A DNA stretch of 64,000 nucleotides from Henriciella sp. AS95 (GCF_038900055.1 NZ_JBBMQM010000001.1:3410001-3474000); one strand, 5' to 3'. Shown: positions 42,846 to 51,251, counted from the stretch's first letter. Notes: a model not told the origin generated them from the letters alone. Numbers and translations: made by a program.

Positions 42846-43976
42846 CTATTCGGCCGCATTAGCCAGTGGTTTGTTTAGCCTTAGGTCGATCGCAATTTCT
42901 TGCGCTAAATTATCAAATGTGGCTCGCACGATGTCGCCCGGTGCTCCTGGAAGTAGATATCCAATATTAGCGCCTTCCGGTCTCCCAATGTGTACTGTGT
43001 CTTTTACAAACTGCGTGTAGATTTTCGCGGTGGGCGCCTGCGCAGCGAGCGCGTCAATGATCTCTTCGTAAGGTAAATTTTCCGAGCCCGACGGCTCACG
43101 ATCCATCCTCGTCATGTTGCAAACCACCCCCAATATCTCGAAGTTGCTTCGAATTCGGCGCTGCAGCATTTCCAAGTAGTTCAACATCTTGCTGATAGGC
43201 CGCACAGACAGCGGTTGGAGCTTTGTCGGGATGAGGACGAAGTTCGAAGCCTTGAGCGCGTTCACTGAAGCTAAGCTCAAGCGAGGTGGGGCGTCCATTA
43301 TGACTACGTCATAGTGCTCCCAAACTTTGACCATTCCAGATCTCAACGTGCGGGCTAATCGACTTCGAGCATCATCGCGCGTATCATTCATCATCCAGCG
43401 CATCATTTCGTTGTCTTCTACGTCTGTTAGACCATACTCAGCTGTTACGATATCCACTCGGTCCAAGCCTAGCGTTTTGGATACGAGTTGGTCTTTCGAT
43501 TTTATTGCGCGTGCGTTTCTCAAGAGATCGCCCACGAGATTTTCTGATCCCTCCATCCGAACTCGCAGCAGATCCGACAACGATCCTTGATAATCCAAAT
43601 CCACCAACAGAACTCGGTAGCCTAGTCTTTCGCGCGATAAGGCAGCCGCTAAGTTTGCTGCAATCGTTGTTTTTCCAACGCCGCCCTTGAAATTCATTAC
43701 TGTTAGAACTGGAGGTCCATTCGGATTCGAAACTTTCGTACCCTTTCGAAACGCCCAAATCGGACGTCGAGACCGCACGAACGCTCGAAGCTCCAAATAG
43801 CTCGGCAGTCCGAGAACGATTGCCCGAAGCCAGCCAACAAAACCAGCGAATGAACGGAAAATGGCATCCCTAACTGGATTGAAGATCAGCAGAATCAGTC
43901 CCGTAAGGACACTTCCTATCAGCACGTTCAACCCGTTTGTGCTCAACCAATCATAGATCCCAGCCACTCGCCCCAA
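42846..43976 (-). CDS. Membrane-anchored ParA/MinD-like ATPase
   Basis: 376 residues. N-terminal hydrophobic segment (about 17-32, NVLIGSVLTGLILLIF) and a second amphipathic one (about 44-57) precede the ParA domain: deviant Walker A NFKGGVGKTT (95-104) with the signature Lys, DLDYQGSLSDLL (Walker A'), VVIMDAPPRLSLASVNAL (Walker B and switch II), LIPTKLQPLSVRP. Chromosome- and plasmid-partition ParA proteins are soluble; a fused membrane anchor is unusual. Codons and base composition differ from the core genome. It lies between two copies of a duplicated segment. The cargo is unknown. Confidence 0.82.
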   Translation of the reverse strand: MGRVAGIYDWLSTNGLNVLIGSVLTGLILLIFNPVRDAIFRSFAGFVGWLRAIVLGLPSYLELRAFVRSRRPIWAFRKGTKVSNPNGPPVLTVMNFKGGVGKTTIAANLAAALSRERLGYRVLLVDLDYQGSLSDLLRVRMEGSENLVGDLLRNARAIKSKDQLVSKTLGLDRVDIVTAEYGLTDVEDNEMMRWMMNDTRDDARSRLARTLRSGMVKVWEHYDVVIMDAPPRLSLASVNALKASNFVLIPTKLQPLSVRPISKMLNYLEMLQRRIRSNFEILGVVCNMTRMDREPSGSENLPYEEIIDALAAQAPTAKIYTQFVKDTVHIGRPEGANIGYLLPGAPGDIVRATFDNLAQEIAIDLRLNKPLANAAE

Positions 43977-44081
43977 CCTCAGAATTCTGTTCTTTTATAA
44001 GAGTAATAGAAAAATGGATTTTTCCACAACCGTAGAAGCAATCCATCCCCCTCCCCCAGCGCCCGTCGCATACTCCTTCCC

Positions 44082-44498
44082 ATGCTCGATTGGCCGACCA
44101 TTCAGAGATGCCACCAGATCGTGCCCGTCCAATACTGGCCGGTGCTGTGGTTCTATCTTGCCTGCCTACGGATCACGCTGGCTGAGGCGTGGGCGGATGG
44201 CTGTGACGGGCTTGTCTGGTCGCTGAAGCCCAATGGGGTGATCTACATCAAGCATTGCGGAGAGAGCGCGGCCGAGCGTGCCGCGCGCGGCGGCCTGCCA
44301 TCCGATGTCGACGCCGCGCCCTGGACCCGTCTTGCCCCGCTGCATCTCGGCCCGCTCGCGGCCCTCTTTGCGGACGAGCCAGCGCTTGCAGCGCATCTGC
44401 ACGGGTCCCGCGCGGCTTTCGCACGGCGCCTGGCCGCCCTGACCAAGCACGCCCCACAGCGCCAGACTGGCCCCTCGCCCTGCCTCCACCCACCTTGA
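44082..44498 (+). CDS. Hypothetical protein, intact copy of the duplicated gene
   Basis: 138 residues. Conserved core FYLACLRITLAEAWADGCDG, VWSLKPNGVIYIKHCGESAA, then GGLPSDVDAAPWTRL; the C terminus is Ala/His/Arg-rich and of low complexity. The same core in copy 1 keeps amino-acid identity despite base changes, a sign that the protein was under selection. The family is not recognised. The stop codon abuts a palindromic site. Confidence 0.6.
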   Translation: MLDWPTIQRCHQIVPVQYWPVLWFYLACLRITLAEAWADGCDGLVWSLKPNGVIYIKHCGESAAERAARGGLPSDVDAAPWTRLAPLHLGPLAALFADEPALAAHLHGSRAAFARRLAALTKHAPQRQTGPSPCLHPP

Positions 44499-44510
44499 GT
44501 GAGCGCTCAC
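44499..44510. promoter_or_regulatory. Palindrome GTGAGCGCTCAC, possible TetR-type operator
   Basis: A perfect 12-bp palindrome just after the 138-residue gene. The other copy has GTGAGCGTTCAC at 41067-41078, one base off symmetry. Sequences like TGAGTGAGCGCTCAC are often bound by TetR-family repressors; no such gene is nearby. Confidence 0.35.
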
Positions 44511-44572
44511 ACAAAATCTGATCGCCTGCCGCGCTCCACACCCGGAGTCTGCGGCCGCTGGTGCTGCACGCG

Positions 44573-45043
44573 CTACGCGTCCAGCGCCCGCTCCATGAAC
44601 ACGGAATGCGGGTCGGCGTGATAGCCTTCGAACGGCCCGCGAAACACAAAGCCATTGCGCTGATAGAGCCGCCGCGCCGGAGCAAAGGCCGGCTGCGACC
44701 CGGTTTCCAGCATCAGCCTGGAATAATACCGCTCCCGCGCCTCGGCCATGATGTGCTTCAGCATTGTCTGGCCGAGCCCCGCCCCGCGAAACTGCGCCAC
44801 GGTGTGCATCGACTTGATCTCGCCCGACCGTCCATCCGACAGCCCCTTCAGCGCACCGCAGCCGACCAGCTTGTCGCCGTCCCGCATCTCCCACACGGTC
44901 ATGTCAGGCCGCTTCAACCCATCGATCAGCAAGGCATGCGAGCTTTCCGGCGGCGATGTCTCGAGCATCAACGCCTTGTGAGACGCGATCAGCTCGCGAA
45001 AGTCGCTCCTGTCGAGATCTGCTGTCTGAATGCTCACGGCCAT
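44573..45043 (-). CDS. GNAT family N-acetyltransferase
   Basis: 156 residues from ATG 45043 (GAGG upstream; a TTG at 45052 is also in frame). GNAT marks: LVGCGALKGL, IKSMHTVAQFRGAGLGQTML with the RGAGLG acetyl-CoA loop, LMLETGSQPAFAPARRLYQRNGF. This ETG...FAPAR...RNGF pattern is common to YiaC/PhnO-like acetyltransferases. Acceptor unknown. Confidence 0.88.
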   Translation of the reverse strand: MAVSIQTADLDRSDFRELIASHKALMLETSPPESSHALLIDGLKRPDMTVWEMRDGDKLVGCGALKGLSDGRSGEIKSMHTVAQFRGAGLGQTMLKHIMAEARERYYSRLMLETGSQPAFAPARRLYQRNGFVFRGPFEGYHADPHSVFMERALDA

Positions 45044-45116
45044 CGCCCTCAATTGTCCTAAAGACCCGCGTTTCTGGCAAGTGGTGAATGACGGGAACTG
45101 TCGATGTTCAATCTTC

Positions 45117-45150
45117 GTTCATCTGACAGTCAGGCAGGGTTTGTTAACCC
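45117..45150 (+). promoter_or_regulatory. Shared upstream motif, copy 1
   Basis: 34 bp that match 46107-46140 at 27 positions without gaps (GTTCATCT, then GTCAGGC, GGGT, TGTTAA). It lies 38 bp ahead of the lipoprotein start. A common promoter or control site is likely. Confidence 0.55.
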
Positions 45151-45187
45151 TTGTTTCATGACAGGAAATCCCGAACGGAGACAATCC

Positions 45188-46057
45188 ATGACCAAAGCCC
45201 GCAAGCCTCGCCTCGCTCGCTGGTGCGCCGGCCTTGGCCTTATCGGCGCCGGCCTGATGGCCAGCGGCTGCACGACCTATGGCTATGACGGCTATTACAC
45301 CGCCAGCGCCGACGCCTATTACAGCGATGGCTACAATGCTGGCGACCCATACTATTACGGCGACAGCTATTACGGTGCCGACTATTATTATGGCGGCGAG
45401 GGCTATTATTACGGCGACACCGGCTATTATGACCGCAGCGGCGTCTTCTTCACCTACTCGCCGACCTATGTGACCGGCTATTCGTCAGGCTACTATCGCC
45501 ACAATCGCAATCGCTATCTCCAGCTTCGCAGCCAGGGCCGCAATCATCGCGGCAACCGGCATGCGAACTATCGTGACCAGCGCCGCGACCATGACCGGGG
45601 TGACCGTCATCGGGGCGACCGCGACCATCGCAGGGATCGTGGTGATCGCGGTGATCGCGACCATCGGTGGGACCACGCTGACCGGGGTGATCGAGGCCAC
45701 CGGGACCGCGATCGCGGCGACCGCCATCGTGACCGCGGAGACGACAATGCCAGGCGCACCGGCCCGGGCGGCCTGAAGGTCTATGGCCAGCCAGGCGGCG
45801 ACCGCGGCAGGCAGAATGATAATCGTCGCGGCGAAGCCAGGCCTGGCGAACAGGCCCGCCGCGCCTATCAGGCCAATCGCAGCCAGAACCAGACCCGCCC
45901 GCAAAGCCCTCCCCGCCCGAGCCAGAGCCGGCCACAGGACACCACTCCGTCCAGCGACAATCGCCGCGCCGATCGCGGAAACCGTGGCAATCGGGGCGAT
46001 AGGGGCAACCGGACCAATCCGCGTGCAGACCGGCTTCTCGGCGGCAAGCGAGACTAG
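45188..46057 (+). CDS. Tyr/Gly-rich lipoprotein with an Arg/Asp polyampholyte region
   Basis: 289 residues from ATG 45188 (GGAG upstream). Lipobox LMASGC gives C28. The next ~80 residues are rich in Tyr, Gly and Asp (YYYGDSYYGADYYYGG), followed by ~90 residues of Arg/Asp/His/Gly repeats (RDRGDRGDRDHRWDH) and then a Pro/Gln/Asn/Arg-rich tail. The chain is almost wholly disordered, with alternating opposite charges. It should be carried to the outer membrane. No homology by family is claimed. Confidence 0.8.
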   Translation: MTKARKPRLARWCAGLGLIGAGLMASGCTTYGYDGYYTASADAYYSDGYNAGDPYYYGDSYYGADYYYGGEGYYYGDTGYYDRSGVFFTYSPTYVTGYSSGYYRHNRNRYLQLRSQGRNHRGNRHANYRDQRRDHDRGDRHRGDRDHRRDRGDRGDRDHRWDHADRGDRGHRDRDRGDRHRDRGDDNARRTGPGGLKVYGQPGGDRGRQNDNRRGEARPGEQARRAYQANRSQNQTRPQSPPRPSQSRPQDTTPSSDNRRADRGNRGNRGDRGNRTNPRADRLLGGKRD

Positions 46058-46106
46058 ACACGATCCGGCCTTCGAACCGGCCCTCTCTTGAAATTCGTGA
46101 CGATCT

Positions 46107-46140
46107 GTTCATCTTGCGGTCAGGCTGGGTCTGTTAATGC
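46107..46140 (+). promoter_or_regulatory. Shared upstream motif, copy 2
   Basis: Counterpart of 45117-45150, 39 bp ahead of the next lipoprotein start. Same distance to both genes supports a regulatory role. Confidence 0.55.
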
Positions 46141-46178
46141 CTTGAACACACGCAGGATTACGGAGTGGGGGGACCACG

Positions 46179-46691
46179 ATGAACGTTCAAGCGGCGCCGG
46201 CGCGCAAGACGCGCGCAAAGCTCGGTCTGGCCGCGATGGCCGGTCTCCTGATGACCGGTTGCACCGCGACTGAGCTGGAAGCCATATCCGCCGGCCTCAG
46301 CCAGGGCTTCGCCGAAGCCTCCTACAATCAGCCCTACGGCTCAGCCTATCAGGCCCCCGGCTACACGCCGTCGCCTTATACCGTCTCCAATGGGTACTGG
46401 ACGCCCAACACATTCGGCACCTATGGCGGTTGGCCAACCGGCACATCATACGGTCAGAGGGTCGGCTACAATAGCTGTTCCCATAGCGGCAGCTTCTATA
46501 CCTGTGACACGAATGGTGATGGCTATGCCGACATGTACGGCAATACCGAAGACGGCTCCTACGCCTCATCCTCGCTGCGCGTGAACGGGCGCGGCGAAGC
46601 CTTCACCTGGGGCGAGAATGGCTGGGAGCGCAATCGCGCCTATGACGGACCACGCCAGCCTGACGAAATTATCATACACGACGGCGACTGA
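46179..46691 (+). CDS. Tyr/Gly-rich lipoprotein with one EF-hand-like loop
   Basis: 170 residues, ATG 46179. Lipobox LLMTGC gives C28, the same position as in the upstream lipoprotein. The mature part begins with a Gly/Tyr/Pro-rich stretch and contains DTNGDGYAD (110-118), an EF-hand/dockerin-type calcium loop, next to two Cys (C100, C109). It probably arose by duplication with the upstream gene, since the start, lipobox and upstream DNA are alike. Function unknown. Confidence 0.78.
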   Translation: MNVQAAPARKTRAKLGLAAMAGLLMTGCTATELEAISAGLSQGFAEASYNQPYGSAYQAPGYTPSPYTVSNGYWTPNTFGTYGGWPTGTSYGQRVGYNSCSHSGSFYTCDTNGDGYADMYGNTEDGSYASSSLRVNGRGEAFTWGENGWERNRAYDGPRQPDEIIIHDGD

Positions 46692-46705
46692 GGTATAGTC
46701 CCTGA

Positions 46706-47266
46706 ATGAATCAGTGGATCGTCTTCCTGCGCGGCGTGAATGTCGGCGGCAATAACAAGCTCCCCATGAAGGATTTGTGCGACGCGATGCAGGCAGCCGC
46801 GTTCGATGATGTGCAAACCTACATTCAGAGCGGCAACATTGTTTTCAAGTCGCTCCATACGTCCGCAGACGCCGTCGGCGATGCCATCACGGGCCTAATA
46901 GAAAAGACATTCGGCTTCGCCCCGCGCAGCCATGTTCTGTCGGCAGAACAACTGTCAAAGGCGCTCGACGCCAATCCCTTCGCCAGGAAGGGCCAGAATG
47001 ATCCGAAAACCGTTCATTTCTTCTTCCTCGCCGAAGCGCCTGGCCACAAGGCTGACCTCGACGCCCTCTATGACCTGAAAGCCAGATCAGAGCGCACCGA
47101 GCTTATCGATGACGTGTTCTACCTCTACGCCCCGGATGGCATCGGGCGCTCGAAGCTTGTAGACAAGATCGAGAAATGGATCCCCGTGCCGATGACCGCG
47201 CGAAACATGCGTTCCGTCTACAAGGTCGCGGCGATGGCAGGTTTGGAAATCAATGCTCCAGACTAA
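46706..47266 (+). CDS. DUF1697 family protein
   Basis: 186 residues. The start IVFLRGVNVGGNNKLPMKDL and VQTYIQSGNIVF are the DUF1697 signature; the C-terminal NMRSVYKVAAMA region also matches. A conserved cytosolic family of unknown function. It begins 15 bp after the lipoprotein stop. Confidence 0.9.
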   Translation: MNQWIVFLRGVNVGGNNKLPMKDLCDAMQAAAFDDVQTYIQSGNIVFKSLHTSADAVGDAITGLIEKTFGFAPRSHVLSAEQLSKALDANPFARKGQNDPKTVHFFFLAEAPGHKADLDALYDLKARSERTELIDDVFYLYAPDGIGRSKLVDKIEKWIPVPMTARNMRSVYKVAAMAGLEINAPD

Positions 47267-47320
47267 AGCCCTCACTGAATCCAGTTTCCAATGGAATGAA
47301 CGCTGCAAAACGCATATATT

Positions 47321-47620
47321 ATGACTATGGATCTGAAATCGGCGATCAATATTTTGAAGTCCCACCGCGACGCCCTTCGCGAAAAAGGTGTGGTCAGCAT
47401 GTCTATAATCGGATCGGTTGCCCGAGGTGAATCGACACCGCAAAGCGATATCGATATCGTTGCCCGTATTGAGAACGAAACTTTTTCTGTGCTGGATAGA
47501 GCGCAATTGGTCATTGACCTCGAAGACTGGCTCGGTGCGGACGTCGACTTTGTGAGAGAGCCGACCTCAAAACCGTATTTACAAGCCGAAATCGACCGGG
47601 ACCGCATCCTTGCTTTCTAA
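47321..47620 (+). CDS. mntA: MntA-like minimal nucleotidyltransferase antitoxin
   Basis: 99 residues. The nucleotidyltransferase motif is GSVARGESTPQSDIDI (31-46, catalytic D43 and D45) with a third acidic residue in ADVDF (D74/D76). In type VII toxin-antitoxin systems this enzyme adds AMP to a tyrosine of the HEPN toxin. Its stop overlaps the TTG start of the HEPN gene by 11 bp. AT-richer than neighbours. Confidence 0.88.
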   Translation: MTMDLKSAINILKSHRDALREKGVVSMSIIGSVARGESTPQSDIDIVARIENETFSVLDRAQLVIDLEDWLGADVDFVREPTSKPYLQAEIDRDRILAF

Positions 47621-47987
47621 TCGCGAAGCGCATCTCGTCGGCGAGATATTCGAAGAGTCGGAAAAGGCACTGTCGTGGACCGCTGAGAAGGACGAGCAAT
47701 CCTTTCTTCGCGATGAGCCACTGGTGTATGCCACGGAGAAAGCGATCCAGAATACTGTTGAGGCCTGCATCCAACTTGAAGGAAAGCTGGATACCGGGCG
47801 CTTTGAAGCGCTGTTTCCGAACTACACCCTAAGAGCTGTAAAAAAGATCGGCAATTCCTTGCGCCATAACTATGCCGGCGTCACAGCAACCGAGGTCTAC
47901 GCGACAATCGGGGACTTTGTCGGGCCGATTCATTTGCGCGCCAGTGAGTTGCTTGACCAGCACCGCGCGCTTCATGGTGATCGCTAA
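47610..47987 (+). CDS. hepT: HepT-like HEPN toxin
   Basis: 125 residues beginning with TTG 47610 inside the mntA end. All-helical HEPN (DUF86) fold; the active motif RX4HXY reads GNSLRHNY (81-88). The His (H86) and the Tyr that MntA modifies (Y88) are kept, but the catalytic Arg is G81. Either R85 substitutes or the RNase activity is lost. Paired with mntA it forms a type VII toxin-antitoxin operon. Confidence 0.85.
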   Translation: MLSNREAHLVGEIFEESEKALSWTAEKDEQSFLRDEPLVYATEKAIQNTVEACIQLEGKLDTGRFEALFPNYTLRAVKKIGNSLRHNYAGVTATEVYATIGDFVGPIHLRASELLDQHRALHGDR

Positions 47988-48003
47988 ACCTTTAGAAAGC
48001 CGC

Positions 48004-48648
48004 TCATAGCGTCAGCTGCAGGATTTCTGCGCGCAGCTCGGGCAGGCCCCAGCCTTTCTCAGACGACGTTACGCGAATAACCGGGTGCGCCGCCGGGTGC
48101 TTCTTCAGCGCGGCTTCAATCTTCGCCTTGGTCTTGTCGGCCTCGGTTTTCTTCACCTTGTCGGCCTTGGTCATGACGATCTGATAGGTCACAGCCGCCG
48201 AGTTCAGCATGGCCATGACATCGAGGTCGGTGTCCATCAGGCCGCGGCGGCTATCGACCAGCAGGAAGACGCGGCGAAGGTTGACCCGCCCCTGCAGGTA
48301 GCGAAGCGTCAGGCGCTGCCACTCATGCGCCTGGGTTCGCGAGACCTTGGCATAGCCAAAGCCTGGCAGGTCGACGAGCCACATCTTGCCCTCGCCGAGG
48401 TCAAAATAATTGAGCTCCCGCGTGCGCCCCGGCTCCTGGGAGGCGCGGGCGAGGTTCTTGCGATTGAGGAGGCCATTGATCAGCGAGGACTTGCCGACAT
48501 TGGACCGCCCCGCAAAGGCGATCTCGGGCCGGTCGGCCTCCGGCAGCTGGGTCAGCGCCGCTGCACCGAGCACGAAATCACAAGGGCCCGCGCACAGGAC
48601 GCGGGCCGCTTCAATCGTTTCCTCGGAGAATTCAGGCGTCTCGCTCAA
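48004..48648 (-). CDS. engB: Ribosome biogenesis GTPase EngB (YihA/YsxC)
   Basis: 214 residues. TrmE-Era-EngA-like GTPase needed for 50S assembly: G1 GRSNVGKSS, G3 DLPGFGYA, G4 TKAD, G5 TSSEKGWG. It starts at TTG 48648, overlapping the yidC stop (TTGA), so it is translationally coupled. Confidence 0.97.
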   Translation of the reverse strand: MSETPEFSEETIEAARVLCAGPCDFVLGAAALTQLPEADRPEIAFAGRSNVGKSSLINGLLNRKNLARASQEPGRTRELNYFDLGEGKMWLVDLPGFGYAKVSRTQAHEWQRLTLRYLQGRVNLRRVFLLVDSRRGLMDTDLDVMAMLNSAAVTYQIVMTKADKVKKTEADKTKAKIEAALKKHPAAHPVIRVTSSEKGWGLPELRAEILQLTL

Positions 48649-50483
48649 GCTTCTTCCTTGCTTCGGCCCAATAGCCGACCAATCAACTTGTCGAGTTCGG
48701 TTTCAACCCCGTTTCGCCGCATGATGAAGTATTGCTGGATCAGCGACAGCGTGTTCGACCACACCCAGTACATGACGAGGCCGGCAGCAAATCCGCCAAA
48801 CACGAACATGAAGATAATCGGCAGGAAGCGCATGATCATCTTCTGCGTCGGATCGGTTGGCGGCGGCGAGAGCGACTGGATGCCAGCCATCGTCACACCG
48901 TAGAGGATCGGCAGGATACCGATGCCGATGACAAGACCGATGACCGGGATCGCTTTCACGTCTGCCGCAGCCCATGGCAGCAAGCCGAACAGATTGCCGA
49001 TCGCGGTCGGGTCAGGCGCCGACAAATCCTTGATGAACCAGAAAGATGCGTGGCGCATCTCGATGGTCACGTAGAGCGTCTTGTAGAGCGCGAAGAAGAC
49101 CGGAATCGTGAACAGGATCGGGATACAACCCGCGATCGGATTGGCCTTTTCACGCTGGTAGAGCTTCATGATCTCCTGCTGGCGCCGCTGCGGATCGGCC
49201 GCGAAACGCTCCTGGATTTCCTTCATCGGCTCGGTGAGCTTCTTCATCTTCGCCATCGACTTGTACGACTGGTTGTACAGCGGCACGAGCGGCAGACGGA
49301 CCAGAACGGTCAGCGCCAGAATGGCCCAGCCGAACGTGCCAACCTTGCCTTCCAGCCATGACAGCAACGCGAAGAGCGGCTTGGTGATGTAGTAGAGGAT
49401 GTTCCCCCAGTCGATTGCATCATCGAACCGCGGAACGCCTGCATCTTCATAGCCATTGAGGACAGCGTTTTCCTTCGCACCGGAGAAGATGCGGTTCTGA
49501 ACAGTAATGGTCTCGCCCGGCTGCAGCGTCCGGCCCGCGCTGGCCGCTGTCAGCTGCAGGACAGGTCCGGTTTCGCGCGACAGGCGCTGATACTGGCCGG
49601 CAAACTCATATTGCTGTTCAGGGATCAGCGTCGTCATCCAGTATTTGTCGGTGAAGCCGACCCAGCCGCCCTCGCTCGCGCGGCGCGCGCCCTGGTCATC
49701 GGCATCCTTGATGCCCTTGCCCTTGTCGAGGTTCTTGAAGTTGCGCCAGGTGAGCTTGCCGTCGAACACGCCAATGAACCCCTGAAGGGCCATGCCTGAC
49801 GTGCGTGAGCTGCCGGGGTCTGTTGCTTCCAGGAAGCCTTTCCATTCCCCGTGCCGGCGGATCGAGCCAAGCGGAGAGAGCGTGCGCACCTCAGACCCGG
49901 CATTGGTCACGCGGTCGGTGAAGGTGAACATGTAGTTATCGTCGACACTGATCGTGCGCTCGATCGAAATACCCTCATTCTCATAGGTGAGCGTGATCGG
50001 CGACGCGGTGGTCAGCTCGCCGCCGCCCTGCTGCTGCCAGCGGGCCGTTGGACCAGCCACCGGCGACGTGCCGTCGAACCAGTACCAGCTGGCATAGTAG
50101 CCAAACTCGGCATTGGTCGGGCGAAGCAGGCGCAGCTCATTCACGCGCTCCACCGTTGTGAAGTGATCCTTCAGCTGCAGATCGTCGAGGATCGAGCCGG
50201 TCAGGCGGATCGAACCATCAACACGGTCAGCGTCAAAGTCGACGCGCTGATTGACCGACAGCGCTTCGTCGACCGTTGCAGCAATTGTCGGCGGCGCTTC
50301 GACCGCTTCGTTCGCCTCTGGCGTTGCAATCTCCTGCTGCGCCTCGGCGGCTTCCTGCGCGGCGCGGCGTTGCTCTTGCTGCGGATTGAGAACAAGCGCC
50401 TGATAGCCAAATACAAATGCGATCATCAGCACCATGGCGATGATGAAATTGCGCTGGTCCTGAGGGTCCATCCCCTGATTCAT
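48645..50483 (-). CDS. yidC: Membrane protein insertase YidC
   Basis: 612 residues. N-terminal anchor (about 11-30), the large periplasmic P1 beta-sandwich domain (about 60-370), then the five-helix insertase core with the hydrophilic groove region (NQSYKSMAKMKKLTEPMKE and PIAGCIPILFTIPVFFALYK). It inserts inner-membrane proteins with or without SecYEG. Its ATG overlaps the rnpA stop. Confidence 0.98.
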   Translation of the reverse strand: MNQGMDPQDQRNFIIAMVLMIAFVFGYQALVLNPQQEQRRAAQEAAEAQQEIATPEANEAVEAPPTIAATVDEALSVNQRVDFDADRVDGSIRLTGSILDDLQLKDHFTTVERVNELRLLRPTNAEFGYYASWYWFDGTSPVAGPTARWQQQGGGELTTASPITLTYENEGISIERTISVDDNYMFTFTDRVTNAGSEVRTLSPLGSIRRHGEWKGFLEATDPGSSRTSGMALQGFIGVFDGKLTWRNFKNLDKGKGIKDADDQGARRASEGGWVGFTDKYWMTTLIPEQQYEFAGQYQRLSRETGPVLQLTAASAGRTLQPGETITVQNRIFSGAKENAVLNGYEDAGVPRFDDAIDWGNILYYITKPLFALLSWLEGKVGTFGWAILALTVLVRLPLVPLYNQSYKSMAKMKKLTEPMKEIQERFAADPQRRQQEIMKLYQREKANPIAGCIPILFTIPVFFALYKTLYVTIEMRHASFWFIKDLSAPDPTAIGNLFGLLPWAAADVKAIPVIGLVIGIGILPILYGVTMAGIQSLSPPPTDPTQKMIMRFLPIIFMFVFGGFAAGLVMYWVWSNTLSLIQQYFIMRRNGVETELDKLIGRLLGRSKEEA

Positions 50484-50914
50484 GTCGACGGTCCGTGATC
50501 TTCAGATAAAGGAATGGGGCCCGGCCCCTCGCCAGACCCCCTCTTCAAGGTTGCGGCGAGGCTTATCAGCGCGCTTTCCATATCGTCAAGCAAACGCTGC
50601 CACCCAATGTCAGCGGTATCGAGGCGAGCGATGAATACATAGTCCACCCCGTGCACCCCATGCTGCGGCAACAACAGGCGTGAAGCCTCCTTCAGCCGGC
50701 GCTTGGAGCGATTGCGGATAACGGCATTGCCAATCTTTTTTGTCGCAGTGAATCCGGCACCGATGGTCGGCGGTTCCTCGTCAATCGCGCGGCGCTGGCG
50801 GGCCTGAACGACAAGGCTCTTGCGCCGCTCTGCGTGTCCGCCGCGCACAAAAAGAAACTGAGGCCGCACGGTAAGCCGTACGACCTCAGATCTGGTATTC
50901 AATGTCTCAGCCAT
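50480..50914 (-). CDS. rnpA: Ribonuclease P protein component
   Basis: 144 residues. Binds RNase P RNA and pre-tRNA leaders. The RNR motif is RNRSKRRLKEASRLLL, and LTVRPQFLFVRGG and DYVFIARLD are the expected flanks. The C-terminal extension is Gly/Pro-rich. Lies between rpmH and yidC; yidD, usually found here, is missing, because rnpA and yidC overlap. Confidence 0.96.
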   Translation of the reverse strand: MAETLNTRSEVVRLTVRPQFLFVRGGHAERRKSLVVQARQRRAIDEEPPTIGAGFTATKKIGNAVIRNRSKRRLKEASRLLLPQHGVHGVDYVFIARLDTADIGWQRLLDDMESALISLAATLKRGSGEGPGPIPLSEDHGPST

Positions 50915-50944
50915 GGGGAAACCCCATATGGTACTGCGTGCCCC

Positions 50945-51079
50945 TTAGGCAGACAGGACCTTGCGGCCTTTGGCACGGCGACGTGCGAGCACCTTGCGGC
51001 CATTCTTGGTGGCCATGCGCGAACGGAAACCGTGGCGGCGGGCGCGCTTGAGACGCGAAGGCTGGAATGTACGTTTCAT
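50945..51079 (-). CDS. rpmH: 50S ribosomal protein L34
   Basis: 44 residues, [18 protein letters not shown] start and [12 protein letters not shown] end, matching L34 for its full length. ATG 51079 to TAA 50945-50947. Found directly upstream of rnpA, the usual bacterial order. Too short for long-frame gene finding. Confidence 0.98.
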   Translation of the reverse strand: MKRTFQPSRLKRARRHGFRSRMATKNGRKVLARRRAKGRKVLSA

Positions 51080-51251
51080 GGGCTTACGCCTTAAGCAATT
51101 GTGTTGACCGAATTCGGAAACCGCGGCTGATACAGGCTGTAGCGGCGAGGGTCAAGGGCGCGATGCCAGTCCCACACGCATCACGGCACTTTGATCGGCG
51201 CGAGCCAGCTCGTGAAGTGTTATCGTGTCCGTGTCTGCCTATATCAGGCCC

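Larger units (their letters stand above)
44038..44566 (+). repeat. Duplicated ~530-bp segment, copy 2 (right boundary)
   Basis: Direct repeat of 40589-41132; this copy holds the intact 138-residue gene. Confidence 0.8.
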
